Below are positions 31,308-42,081 of a stretch of 64,000 bases of DNA, one piece after another; the stretch's first letter is position 1, and each line of letters begins with the position of its first letter. A program made the position numbers and the translations under genes. The DNA lies in contig CP092874.1 in NCBI GenBank assembly GCA_030710605.1, positions 42,590,965-42,654,964 on the forward strand, given 5' to 3'. Source of the stretch: Cordylochernes scorpioides (Eukaryota > Arthropoda > Arachnida > Pseudoscorpiones > Chernetidae). The notes under the pieces were generated by a model, which was given only the letters and a program-made list of their open reading frames with translations, was not told the origin of the DNA and did no database searches.

Positions 31308-31876
31308 GGCATTCCAGAGTGAAATAAATCATCAGAGATAGATAAATATTTTTCAAATGAATTAAAATAAATATAAGCGATACTGAGAGAGAGTTGAATT
31401 TGAAAAATTAGAAATTTTTTATCTTCGAAATTTAAATAGCTGAGAGGATTCCAGCAAACCGCATCTAAAATATCATTTTTTTTGCTACATGTTTTAATTT
31501 GCATATACCTATTTTACATATCTCAGCTTGTATTTAAAAATCGCCAACCAATTCTTATAACTTTTGGCGAAATGGTGTTTTATTAATATATCATTTGATA
31601 TTATTAGGGTTCTTTCCAGGTATTCAAAAAGGAAAAATACGTGTCGATCAGTTATATTTTTCAATTTATCAAACAATTTGGCCGCTGAATCTCTGATTTG
31701 GTAGAGCGCCATCTAGCGAATAAAATTGTAACTAAAATCAATTTTGAACTTTTCATTATTTGCCATAAAAAATCCCATTGCATACTGAACACAATGGTGT
31801 TTACCGAATTGCTCTAGCGCAAATATTCGCGGATTTATTAATTTTTAAAGTTGTGCGGGACTTTTGGATCACCCTG
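31308..31876 (-). mobile_element. Family B DNA transposon, 5' fragment (copy B4)
   Basis: Starts GGCATTCCAGAG at the LINE-A tail and ends GGATCACCCTG before TA. It corresponds to B1 (3940-4481), with the same internal breakpoint. Right of it lies mariner A2 sequence. Confidence 0.75.
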
Positions 31877-31878
31877 TA

Positions 31879-32645
31879 TTATATTTTCTGTAAAATAAAA
31901 AAGGTCTTTCACAGAGACATTTGCATTAATGAATAAAGCTTATGAAGACGAAAATTATCACGAACGCAAGTTTATTTAAGGTATAAACGTTTTAATGATG
32001 GCCGTAAGAGCATCGCAGATGATTCAAGGTCAGGTCGGCCATTGACGTCAAAAACGCATCGCAAAATTGCACAGGTTCGTGATTTAATTGTTGCTGATAG
32101 AAAAAATACTATTGATAAAAATCGGAAATACTTAGAATTTCGTACGGTAGTTTCCAAAAGGGTATTGGTGAAAATTTAAACATGAAAAAACGTTGTGGTT
32201 ATTTTGTCCCAGAAAATTTAACAGATCAACAAAGAGAAACCAGATTATCAATTTGCAAAGATTTAATTGAAACTGCAAAAAATGATTCTGATTTTTTCAA
32301 AATAATAATAACTGGTGATGAAACATGATTTTTTTCCACAAACCAAAAAACATTCACTCGAATGGCACACACCAAGTTCTCCTAGGAAGAATAAAGTTCG
32401 TCTTGACAAGTCAAAAGGAAAAGCAATGCTTGTAGTGTTTTTCGATTTTCAAAGACTTTTCTATTATGAATTTATTGAAGAGGGGATCACTATTAATAAA
32501 CAGGCATACAAAGAAATACTTGTGCGCCTTCGTGATGCGATAAGAAGAAATAGAAACCCACTCTTTAAATCAAAACAGTGGAAAATGCTACATGATAATG
32601 CCCCTGCTCATAGAGCCATTATTGTTAAATACTATTGCATGGATA
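31879..32645 (+). pseudogene. Mariner A2 transposase remnant
   Basis: Same family as A1; 5' and 3' truncated. The N-terminal region is shredded by frameshifts. The open stretch 32315-32707 keeps AMLVVFFDFQRLFYYEFIEE and KMLHDNAPAHRAIIVKYY, the second catalytic Asp box (HDNAPAH) of mariner transposases. The element breaks off near 32645, before the third Asp box, directly into the satellite array. The open stretch continues into the satellite as a fortuitous fusion. Confidence 0.75.
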
Positions 32646-33055
32646 TGACTCGTATAAAGGATAACAAAACCGAGAACTATATTGTGATCCAGAGCATGGA
32701 TATATGATGATTAGTCTTCAAAGGATGACAAAATATAGAACTATATTTTGATCTAGAATGGATATATGATTATAACTCTTATAAGATATGACAAACCCTA
32801 GAACAATATTGTGATTCAGAGCATGGGTATATGATGATTATTCGTATAAAGAATGGCAAAACCTAGAACTATATTGCGATCCAGCGCATGGATATATGAT
32901 AATTACTCTTTAAAGAATGACAAAACGTAGAACTATATTGTGATCCAGAGCATGAATATATGATGATTACTCTCATAAAGGATGATAAAATCTAGAACTA
33001 TATTGTGATACAGAGTATGGATATATTATGATTAATCTTATAAAGAATGGCATAC
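32646..33055 (+). repeat. 68-bp satellite array
   Basis: About six head-to-tail units of the form ACTCGTATAAAGGATAACAA ... ATTGTGATCCAGAGCATGGATATATGATGATT. The period is roughly 68 bases and the units are diverged. Reverse-oriented single copies lie at 20544-20628. Confidence 0.85.
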
Positions 33056-33559
33056 CTAATCTTGAAGGAATTCTCTCTATGAAACTATGTAATTATCGTA
33101 GATTCACTATAAAAGTTATTATAAACATATGTATCTGATGGCAATTCTCTTTCAAATGGCATCGTGATAGGAATATTCAGCTCTCTAAATATTTAAATGG
33201 ATGAAAACGCCAATAGCTCTATTGGATTTTTTAAAGCCATTTGCTGTTATATTTTGAACCTTTTAAGAAAGGAACTGATGGTTCATAAATTCTACAATGA
33301 TTCTCCATTTTTGGGTAAGTTATTTTAACTCTATTAATACATTGTTTTAACCCTCAAAAGTAAATATCTATAATTCTCGGGGGAGGGAAGGATATTTTAT
33401 ATATTTAAATTAAATGTTATCAGGTTATTTTATATATATCACATTTAATTATTTTATAAATATAGAAACGAATTCGATCATAATATATTCAGTATTTATT
33501 TATTTACCAATTATAGTGCTAACTGTTTGTGTTGAATACAACAATCCCATTCTTGTGAA
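33056..33559. other. AT-rich spacer
   Basis: No gene or repeat recognised between two minisatellites. Confidence 0.3.
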
Positions 33560-33770
33560 AAAAAAAGAGAAAATATTAATTACCTAAGTGTTTGGCCCGA
33601 ACGCCATTCCATCCTGGTCACAGAAAGAAAAAGTGCTATAATCATATATGTGTTTGGTCTGAAGACCATTACATCCTTTTTAGAAAGAGAAAATACTAAT
33701 TCTTCATGTGTTGGTCCGCAGGCCATTCCATCCTTATCAGAAAGAGAAAATACTAATCATAGATATATTT
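33560..33770 (+). repeat. Minisatellite with ~60-70-bp unit
   Basis: Three to four units share AGAAAGAGAAAATACTAAT and CCATTCCATCCTTATC-like segments (for example near 33600, 33665 and 33720). Confidence 0.7.
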
Positions 33771-33784
33771 CAAGGAGACAGAGG

Positions 33785-33930
33785 CAATTTTGTTCACACT
33801 TGGTTATTTCATATGTCTTCAATAAAGGCCACTGTCTATCAAATACATGTATCTTTCAGAGTTTTTGTCTTAATCCCAAATACATGCTAAAAGGTACAAT
33901 TTCCTCAAATTTTGTCCATGAGTGTATATA
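33785..33930. repeat. Repeat R, copy 2
   Basis: Matches 18205-18378: GTTCACACTTGGTTATTTCA ... TTTGTCCATGAGTGTATATA. It ends at the TA used by the B2 transposon. Confidence 0.65.
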
Positions 33931-36368
33931 TAGGGTGATCCAAAAGTCTTGCGCAACTTTAAAAATTAATAACCCCGCGATTATTTGCGCTAGAGCAATG
34001 CGGTAAACACCATTGTGTTCAGGATCCAATGGGAATTTTAGGGGATATAATGATTTAAATTTCGAAGATAATAAAATTATATTTTTTTAGCTCTCTCTCA
34101 ATATCGATTATATTTTTATTTTTATTCATTTGAAAAATAATTATCTATCTCTCATAATTTATTTTACCCTAGAATGCCGCCACTACAGGATAAAGCACTC
34201 ATGGTTATATTTTTTATTGCAATTCAGAATCTGCCACTGGAGCTTTACGAGCGCTTCGTACCTTTAAAGGTATTCGAAGCGGTAAAGGACCCATGAGTTG
34301 CTACTCTCTAAGGCGAATGATGAAATATTTGGAGAAGAATGGATCTCTGGAAGCAAATCCTCGGAGTGGAAGACCATCGACATGCAAATCAGTGGCTGTT
34401 ACGGTTTTGCAGAATGTTGAAGCTATTGAAACGTTATCCACGTATGGAGAAGTAAGTGCTCGATAAGTTTCTCGACAAACGGCGATTTCGTATGGAACAG
34501 TTTGGAGAGCACTAGGATTTTTCTTAAAAAATACCCGTAAAAAATTCAAAGATTTCACGAGCTAAAAGTCGGCGATTTTGAGAAGCTTCGAGAATTCGCT
34601 GCATGGGTTTTCCGGCAACTTCATATTGAGGAAAACTGGCTGCCGAATGTTCTGTGGACAGATGAAGCTCACCTTTCTCTAAACAGAGAAACTAACACTC
34701 AAAACAGCTGCATTTGAGCAACAGAAAACCCTAGGAATTTTACAGAAATGCCACCTTATAAGCCGAAAGTAGCAGTTTGGTGTGGGATCACTTCTTCTTT
34801 TATTATTGGGCCATTTTCCTTGAATAAATCAATGGAAGAACTTTTAAAACCGTTTCTGTAACTGATGAACGTTATGTTCAGCCTTTGAGAGAAAAGGTTA
34901 TTCACATACAGCAGGACAGACACAACTAAGCGAAATAACATTCATGCAAGATGGAGGACCTCTTCATATCTACCGCGGTGCCAAACAATTGCTGAAGGAT
35001 ACGTTCAGTGAAGATCGTGTGATAATTAGCCACTTTATATACCAGTGGCCTCCAAGTTCACCAGACTTAACGCCTTGCGATTTTTGGCTATGGGAGTACA
35101 TTAAGTCGCGCGTTTATCGATGCCGGCCTACTACATTAGCCATGTTGATGGCTTCTATCAGACGACATATTTCATCAATTTCAACAGATATGTTATTTAA
35201 TGCTGTCCAATCTGTCATCTATCGCTGGAGGCGGTGCTTGAGAATGAAGGGCGCCACATTGAGCAAGGATTGTGACCTTAAACAAGAGAGAAGGCAGTTA
35301 CCTCATGCATTATATTATCTACCAAAATGTTGCAGCTCTTTGTGTTGGATTAAGAGGATAATAAATGCTGTCCTCATATCTTGACTCCTTTTTATTTTTG
35401 TGAATATTCAATATTTTTGTTTGTCATTTACTGACATCTTATATTATGCAGTACAGACCAAAGTGTTATAACTTTTCGAATAACACTGATACACACAATT
35501 TTACCCCTTATGTTTAGCTTATCGCTTTTCGCTCATTAGAAGAAATAGCATAAGAAATATTATCTGTACACCCTTAACTTTGGAAAATTTTCGGAAAAAA
35601 ACAAATACAAAATGGTTTTACTAACACTTTATTCAACGCAGAAGAAAGATCTAAAAATGATTTTTATTTGAGGGGACATATTTTTAAAATTGTGTACAGT
35701 TTAATAAGCAATGATAACATTTGACAAGCCCAGAGGATATTTGGAATAAAGTACGACAAATAGATTTTGTCACCCCCCTCTTTATTTCATTTGTTAGATC
35801 ATAAAATATTTTCAATTAAATAGTCAAGTGTCGCCAATATGTCGATAAACTACACATTTTTTATAGCAAGAAATCTTATAAGTAGTGCCATCATAATTTT
35901 TGGTACTATATTAACATTCAAAAATAGTGTATTGATTTCAGCAGTGTTTTCAAACATCTATTTCACAAAACCGCATCTAAAATATAAATATTTTGCTACA
36001 TGTTTTAATTTGCATTTACCTATTTTACATATCTCGGATTGCATTTGAAAATCGTCACCGATTTCTTCTACTTTTGGTAAAATGGTGTTTTATTAATTTA
36101 TCATTTGAAATTATTAGGGTTCTTTCCTGGAATTCAAAAAAGAAAAATACGTTTCAATTCATCAAACAATATGACCGCTGAATCTCTTTTTCTGGTAGAG
36201 CGCCATTTCGCGAATAAAATTGTAACAAAAATAAATTCGAATTTTTAATTATTTCCCCTAAATTTTCCATTGAATCCTGAACACAATGGTGTTTACCGCA
36301 TTGTTCTAGCGCAAAAATTCGCTGGGTTATTAAATTTTAAAGTTGTACAAGACATTTGGATCACCCTG
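33931..36368 (+). mobile_element. Family B DNA transposon, complete outline (copy B2)
   Basis: A 2438-bp element flanked by TA. The ends are inverted copies: AGGGTGATCCAAAAGTC at the left and, as reverse complement, CAGGGTGATCCAAATGTC at the right. Similarity extends inward over about 100 bp (AACACCATTGTGTTCAGGAT in both). It carries a broken transposase. Fragments of the same family are at 3940, 19176, 31308 and 37708. Confidence 0.85.
34190..35290 (+). pseudogene. Family B transposase (Tc1/mariner superfamily)
   Basis: The N-terminal part, over frame breaks, reads RMMKYLEKNGSLEANPRSGR, a helix-turn-helix plus SGRPST box. A middle fragment matches the WTDEAHFSLN block (first Asp) readable in the sister copy at 42.6 kb. 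The C-terminal open stretch (34944-35384) has MQDGGPLHIYRGAKQLL (second Asp) and PPSSPDLTPCDFWLWEYIKS (third Asp). The distance between the second and third Asp is 42 residues, longer than the 34 of classical mariner. It would be a cut-and-paste transposase; stops inactivate this copy. Confidence 0.75.
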
Positions 36369-36905
36369 TATATAGGGTGGGAAAAAAATGTAAATATAAG
36401 GTGAAAGTAAAGTAAATTTTCGGTGAAATGCAGTAGGAATTAAATATACATGAACAAAATATATCTATATTAAAATATATATTATACACACTTGAGAATA
36501 AAGTATCTATAATCTGAAAACATTATATATAAGACGCGCATGTTTATTTTCACACAAATCAAACTTCTACTAACCTTACTACGATGGAAAAATATTAGGT
36601 GAACCCTCCCAGCGGTTTCGCCAATTTAATCTACCAGACCGCCTCTTTAGAGCTCTAATACTGTATTGAATCATTCTTCCCATATGCTTCACTGAAGGGT
36701 AGAATCCCAAAAATGGTAATCAAGCAAACCATGAGGACATAAGCTTTTAGAACAGTAGAATTACATTTAAACATTTGAATCTAGAAATGCTCTTCCGTAA
36801 ACAATATGGTAAGAAAGGTACGTATATAAATACAGTGAGTATCGAGTTCCGTATATGAAGTAGGCATCAAGTCCATATACAGTGAGAAAAAGTACTTATA
36901 AAGTA
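36369..36905. other. Spacer with a copy of the intronic dispersed repeat
   Basis: The stretch 36545-36690 shares GGTGAACCCTCCCAGCGGTT and CCAGACCGC with 10537-10735 but lacks the poly-G and poly-T runs. The rest is AT-rich and unrecognised. Confidence 0.5.
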
Positions 36906-37044
36906 CAGTCGAACTTGGATAATACGAAGCCCAAGAGACCAAAAAAAAAAATTCGAATTATCCAAAAATTCGAATTAAAAACATAAATTCTAGGGACCAA
37001 GATAAGTATTCGAATTAAAGACGTTCGAATTATCCAAGTTCTAC
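36906..37044. mobile_element. Pogo/Tigger-type MITE
   Basis: About 139 bp with inverted ends CAGTCGAACTTGGATAATAC (left) and GTAGAACTTGGATAATTCGA (right, reverse complement), flanked by TA. Internal repeats of ATTCGAATTA suggest partial palindromy. Non-coding. Confidence 0.7.
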
Positions 37045-37707
37045 TATTATGTAAAGTACAAAAATAGAGTGAAAATATCACAAATGCAGTAGCTATGATG
37101 CACATAAAAGTTGAGTAAGCGTTGTTTGCCTTGAAAATTATAAAATTTCAAAATTTCGTGCAAAATATTTTAGTTCAGACAGGCCATTCACACAAATTCC
37201 CCGTCGCATAAGTTAAAACCCCGGAGAGCAGATATTTCTGATGGTCCAATTTATTGGGACGGTAAAAAGAGAAAGGTGAGTCAATAAAATCAAATTTATT
37301 ATCGAAGATTCTATCAGTTTATTGCCAATATCGAGAATATCTGATGAGCCAATGAAAATTCAATAAAACTCGGTGGGGGAGAGATATCCACCTAACGCCA
37401 TCTATCAACAGTCATCTAAACTATTTGTAATATTTTCTCAAAACTTCTTACGAATCGTTTTTTCTCCTTTCCAATTTTTGATATTTTCGAATTTATTGAA
37501 AAATGGGATTTTAAGATGGGGTTTATATATTGATATTTGAAGATGGTGTTTCTATTTTAGTTATTTTATATTTAAAATTCAATTTATAACTTTGAGTCAA
37601 TAATAGTTTCGAACTAAAAATTGACAAATAGAGCTTCTTCGTCCTTTTTTTTTCAAATTGGAATAATATAAATGAAATAATAATTGTGAATGAACACATT
37701 TTATATA
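37045..37707. other. AT-rich spacer
   Basis: No gene or repeat recognised. Confidence 0.3.
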
Positions 37708-38175
37708 CAGAGTGATCCAAAAGTCGTACACAACTTAAAACATTAATAACTCCGCGAATATTTGCGCTAGACCAATTCGGTAAACACTATTGTGTTCAGG
37801 ATGCAATGGGGCATTCATGGAAACAGTGAAAAATTCTAAATTGATTTAGTTACAATTTTATTTGCAAGATGACGCTCTACCAGAATCAGAGATTCAGCAG
37901 CCAAATTGTCTGAATAATTAAAAATATAACTGATCGACGCGTATTTTTCCTTTTTGAATACCAGGAAAAACCCTAATAATATCAAATGATAAAATAAAAA
38001 CACTATTTCGCCAAAAAATAAGAATTGGATGACGATTTTTAAATGCAATCCGAGATATTTAAAATAGGTAAATGCAAATTAAAACATGTAGCAAAAAATA
38101 TATATATTTTAGATACGGTTTTGTGAAATAGATTGAATGTTTGAAAAACACTGCTGATATCAATACACGATTTTT

Positions 38176-38192
38176 TGAAATGTTAATATGAT
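38176..38192. repeat. Target site duplication, left (LINE-E)
   Basis: TGAAATGTTAATATGAT, 17 bp, repeated exactly at 41079-41095. Confidence 0.9.
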
Positions 38193-38228
38193 CCAACAAA
38201 TCTTCAACTCTCTTTAGTTTCCGAATGA

Positions 38229-40403
38229 AAAGCAAGATATCTAATAATTTCACTACTGACTGAAGGACTTCTCGAGTTTCTCGAGGAAAATTCGCTGACA
38301 ATAATCAACGGACGATCAACAGGAGACAGAGAGGGAGACTTTACATATGTTTCGGAGAGAGGCTCATCAACTATTGATTACTGCATAGTTTCACAAGGAA
38401 TACTGGAAAAAATATCAGACTTCAGGATAGAAACCCAGATGTACTCAGATCACCTTCCTCTTATCCTGAAGATAACAGTCCAAAACACCTATGAAAATAA
38501 ATCTAAGGTAGAAGAATATGGTGTTACAAGATACAGATGGACAGCTGAGGGAATTAAGACATTTAAGCAGGAATTAAAGGAATTGCAAGTAGTAAAAATA
38601 TCAAATCTCGATAGCTCCGTAAATACTTTCACTCGAAGAATTACTGAGGCAATGTCAACATCAGGAATAATGTACTTAACTAAGGGTGCCCCCGGAGAAT
38701 CTAAACCATGGTTTGACAAAAACTGTTACGAAATGAAAAAGCTAACAAAAGAAAGTCTGAAGGAATACCGTAGAACCAACAGAAAGGAAGACCTTGAAAG
38801 CTATGCTCTCCATAGAAAGAAATATCTCGGTTTATTAGATGATAAAAGAAATAAATATATTCAGGAAAAACAAGAAATATTGAGAAATATAAAAGATTCA
38901 AAGTCCTTTTGGAAGACCATTGCGCTATTTAAAAGAGCAACAAAAATTCAAGGAGATATTACTGTACAGGAATGGCACGAATTTTATTGCGAATTAATGA
39001 ATATTGAGGAAAAAGAGAAGATTTGTAATATAGAAGTGAGGATCTCGCCGAGCGATCCAATACTTGATCCAGAGATAACTTCCGAAGAGATAGGCAGGGC
39101 AATCAGAGATTTGAAAAATAACAAGGCAAGTGGACCTGATGACATCCCCAATGAAATAATAAAAGTACTCCCAGACTCATACATGGGTTTATTAGAACAA
39201 TTTTACAATAGAGCTCTGATAGTGGGACACTATCCTACAATATGGACTAAATCGATCATACATCCAATCTTTAAAAGCGGTGACAAAGACAACCCTTCAA
39301 ATTATCGTGGTATAGCACTGATAAGTAATTTATCGAAACCTTTTACGACAATACTAAGATCAAGACTGAAAGAATGGGTAGAAAGAAGAAACGTCATTCT
39401 AGAAAATCAGGCGGGTTTCCGAAGGGGCCGATCGTGTGTGGATCTGATATTCACATTGACCACTCTAATACAAATTTCACTGAGGAAAAAGAGAGGAAAA
39501 TTATATGTATTTTTTGTTGATTCGAGAAAGACATTTGATACAGTTCCTCACTCATTACTCTGGAAGAAATTAAGCAATCGTGGCGTGAGCTATCAATTTA
39601 TACATGCAATTCGAAATTACTACGAACAGGCGACTGTGGCAGTCAGATGGAGGGGATCAATTACAGAAAATATTAAGATACATTCGGGCGTTTTAAAAGG
39701 AGAGCCACTATCCCCATTACTTTTTATATTATTCATGACGGACCTGATTAAAATGTATGACAACTCAGATCTGACGAGTGTATACCTTCCGGAATTTGGT
39801 GATGTTCACCTGCTGATGTATGCAGATGATATTGCTATTATAGGGGAGTCGAGGATAAACCTCCAAAAAAAGATTGATATATTGAAAAAATATCTTGGTG
39901 AGAACTATATGACACTGAACGAGTCCAAATCGAAGGTTATGGTATTTCGCAATGGTCGTAAACCCTCAAGAGAAGATAGATGGTACTGGAATGGTAAACC
40001 TCTGATGGTAACAAGAAGACATAATTACTTGGGATACCTTCTGGTCAGTACAACTAAAACCACTCAAGCTGCAAACTTTTTCAAAGGAAAAGCACTTGTG
40101 GCAATAAATGCTACAACCCCAATATTGGCAAAATCAAAAATTAACTCATTAAACCCTGCAATTAAACTGTTTGACTCTATTGTGATGGCTGTTTTGATGT
40201 ATGCTGCTCCAATTTGGGCAACAGAGTATAAAGATTTATTAGACCATATACAAGATACATTTATTCGTAGGTTCTTGAATTTGCCTAGATATACACCAGG
40301 ATACATAATAAGACCAGAAACAGGGCCGCGTCTCATCAATAATAACAGCTCTGAAATTGACCTTGAAATATTGGCTGAGGGTGCTGAGTATGGATACAAA
40401 TAG
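38229..40403 (+). pseudogene. LINE-E ORF2: endonuclease end and reverse transcriptase
   Basis: The frame is open from 38229. It encodes the end of the AP-like endonuclease (GSSTIDYCIVSQG ... MYSDHLPLIL) and a complete RT. RT motifs: NKASGPDDIPNEII, SNYRGIALISNLSKPF, ENQAGFRRGRSCVDLIFTL, VFFVDSRKTFDTVPHSLLW (motif A Asp), GVLKGEPLSPLLFILFM and HLLMYADDIAIIGES (catalytic YADD), then the thumb with YLGYLLVSTTK and AVLMYAAPIWATE. It copies element RNA at a nicked target. The RT core is intact, but the 5' end is missing and a frameshift near 40360-40400 moves the C-terminus to another frame. Confidence 0.9.
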
Positions 40404-41022
40404 ACTGCCTCGAATATGTTTAAATAGAATGAGGCAATTATCCTGTGCTACAGGTGCGCCCATCGGGTTTATAAAACAATTAAGCAATTTACTCAATAAT
40501 AACGGATCCTCGTGGCTTACTTATTGTAATGATCCTGATTCACTAAGGAATGCTATCCCAGGAATATTAAGAACTGCGATAGAGCAAACAATACAAAACG
40601 ACTTAACAAGAATAACCCAATCAAAGTTATATTCCCATTATAGAGATATATATGCAACGTTTACTACCGAAGAATATTTCTTAAGTGAACTCCCTTTTCC
40701 TGTCATCAGATTAATCGCAAAATTTAGAACCCTTTCAATTTTTTTCAGAGAACATCATCTGATTTTATTGAGGCGTGAAGACCTGAAATGCACTTTCTGT
40801 GGATCAGGAATAACAACGGAGATGTTGCACTACTTATTTGACGGTGCTGCTCTGTCTGAGGAAAGAAGAAAACTAAATGATAAAACGGGGCAACTTTGTC
40901 CTTCATATCCGGCACTAATTAATGAAATATCAAAGAATAGGTATATAGCGATGGCGATATTTGGATTCCACAAGACTATATCCCGGAAAAAGGCCACACA
41001 GTGTTCTCCACTTCCCTTGTGA
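40404..41022 (+). pseudogene. LINE-E ORF2 C-terminal zinc-like domain, frameshifted
   Basis: Continuation of ORF2 in the next frame (open from 40357). It contains LSELPFPVIRLIAKFRTLSI and LKCTFCGSGITTEMLHYLFD, a C-x-x-C...H motif typical of LINE C-termini (the last Cys appears to be lost). A single frameshift separates it from the RT. Confidence 0.8.
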
Positions 41023-41078
41023 ACTGGCGAATCCTGTATAGGGCGAGAGGCCCTAAATAAAGGCTTTGTTGTTGTTGT

Positions 41079-41095
41079 TGAAATGTTAATATGAT
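41079..41095. repeat. Target site duplication, right (LINE-E)
   Basis: Second copy of the 17-bp duplication; family B sequence resumes here. Confidence 0.9.
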
Positions 41096-41823
41096 ACCAA
41101 AAATTATGATAGCACTAGTTATAGGATTTCTTGCTATAAAAAAAATGTATAGTTTTTTGACAAATTGGCGATACTTGACTATTTAACTGGACATTTTTTA
41201 TGATCCAACAAATGAATTAAAGAGGGGGTGACACAATCTATTTATCGTACTTTACTCTAAATATCCTATGGGCTTGTCAAATGTTATCATTGCTTATTAT
41301 ACTGTACAAATTTTAAAAATGTGTCCCCTCAAATAAAATTCATTTTTAGATCGACCTTTTGCGTTGAATAACGTGGTAGTAAAATCATTTTGTATTATTA
41401 TTTTTCGCGCAAAATTTCTTAAGTTAGGGGTGTACAGATAATATTCCTTATGCTATTATTTCTAATGATCGAAAAGCGATAAGCTAAACATAAGGGGTAA
41501 AATTGTGTGTACCAGTGTAATTCGAGGAGTTATAATACTTTGGTCTGCACGACACAATATAAGATGTAAGCAAATTGCAAACAAAAAAATTACTGTTCAC
41601 AAAAAAAAGTCAAGATGTGAGGATAGCCTTTATTATCACCATAACCCAACACAAAGAGATGCAAAATATTGGTAGATAATATAATACATGGCAGCTTATA
41701 TAACACATGAGGTAACTGCCTTCTCTTTTGTATTAGGTCACAATCCTTGCTAAATTTCCGCCCTTCATTCTCAAACACCACCTGCAGACGATAGATGACA
41801 GATTTGGCAGCATTTAAAAACAT

Positions 41824-42081
41824 TCATGGTAAACGGTTTGCGGATTTCGACAAATTAGAAAGAAGGAATCATATATCGCCGCAACTCTTTTTATTATTAT
41901 AGCGGTTAAGGAAGCTTTCGGGCAAGCCCTTCTTCAGCTAATTATATTGTACAAACATAGAGAGATTATAATCTCTCTATGTTTGTACAATATAATTAGC
42001 TGAAAAAGGGCTTGCCCGAAAGCTTCCTTAACCGCTATAATAATAAAAAGAGTTGCGGCGATATATGATTCCTTCTTTCTA
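41824..42081. mobile_element. Palindromic PLE-end insertion
   Basis: A 258-bp insert between two copies of ATTTAAAAACAT (41812-41823 and 42082-42093). It is mostly one giant palindrome (41852-42085, extending into the duplication) with a single mismatch seen. Each arm holds GCTTTCGGGCAAGCCCTT, the PLE-type hammerhead-like hairpin (minus strand left arm: CTGAAGA, stem, CGAAA). It is two PLE terminal ends joined head to head without any coding sequence. Confidence 0.85.
41917..41941 (-). ncRNA. Hammerhead-like hairpin in left palindrome arm
   Basis: Minus strand reads CTGAAGA, AGGGCTTGCCC (stem II) and GAAA, which fits C-U-G-A-N-G-A...GAAA. No GUH triplet was recognised next to it. In the right arm the box is CTGAAAA, so that one has lost the core G. 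Confidence 0.5.

Larger units (their letters stand above)
38193..41078 (+). mobile_element. LINE-E, 5'-truncated non-LTR retrotransposon
   Basis: Bounded by a 17-bp target duplication and ending in a (GTT)n tail after CCCTAAATAAAGGCTTT. It begins inside the endonuclease domain, so it is 5'-truncated, the normal outcome of target-primed reverse transcription. LINE-B at 1887-3278 is an internally deleted relative. Confidence 0.92.

Noticed and set aside
32315..32707. Transposase frame continuing into satellite as a possible fusion gene
   Set aside because: The last ~20 codons are satellite sequence read by chance after a deletion breakpoint.
32646..33055. CRISPR-like repeat array
   Set aside because: The units are contiguous diverged tandem repeats without unique spacers, and the context is eukaryotic.
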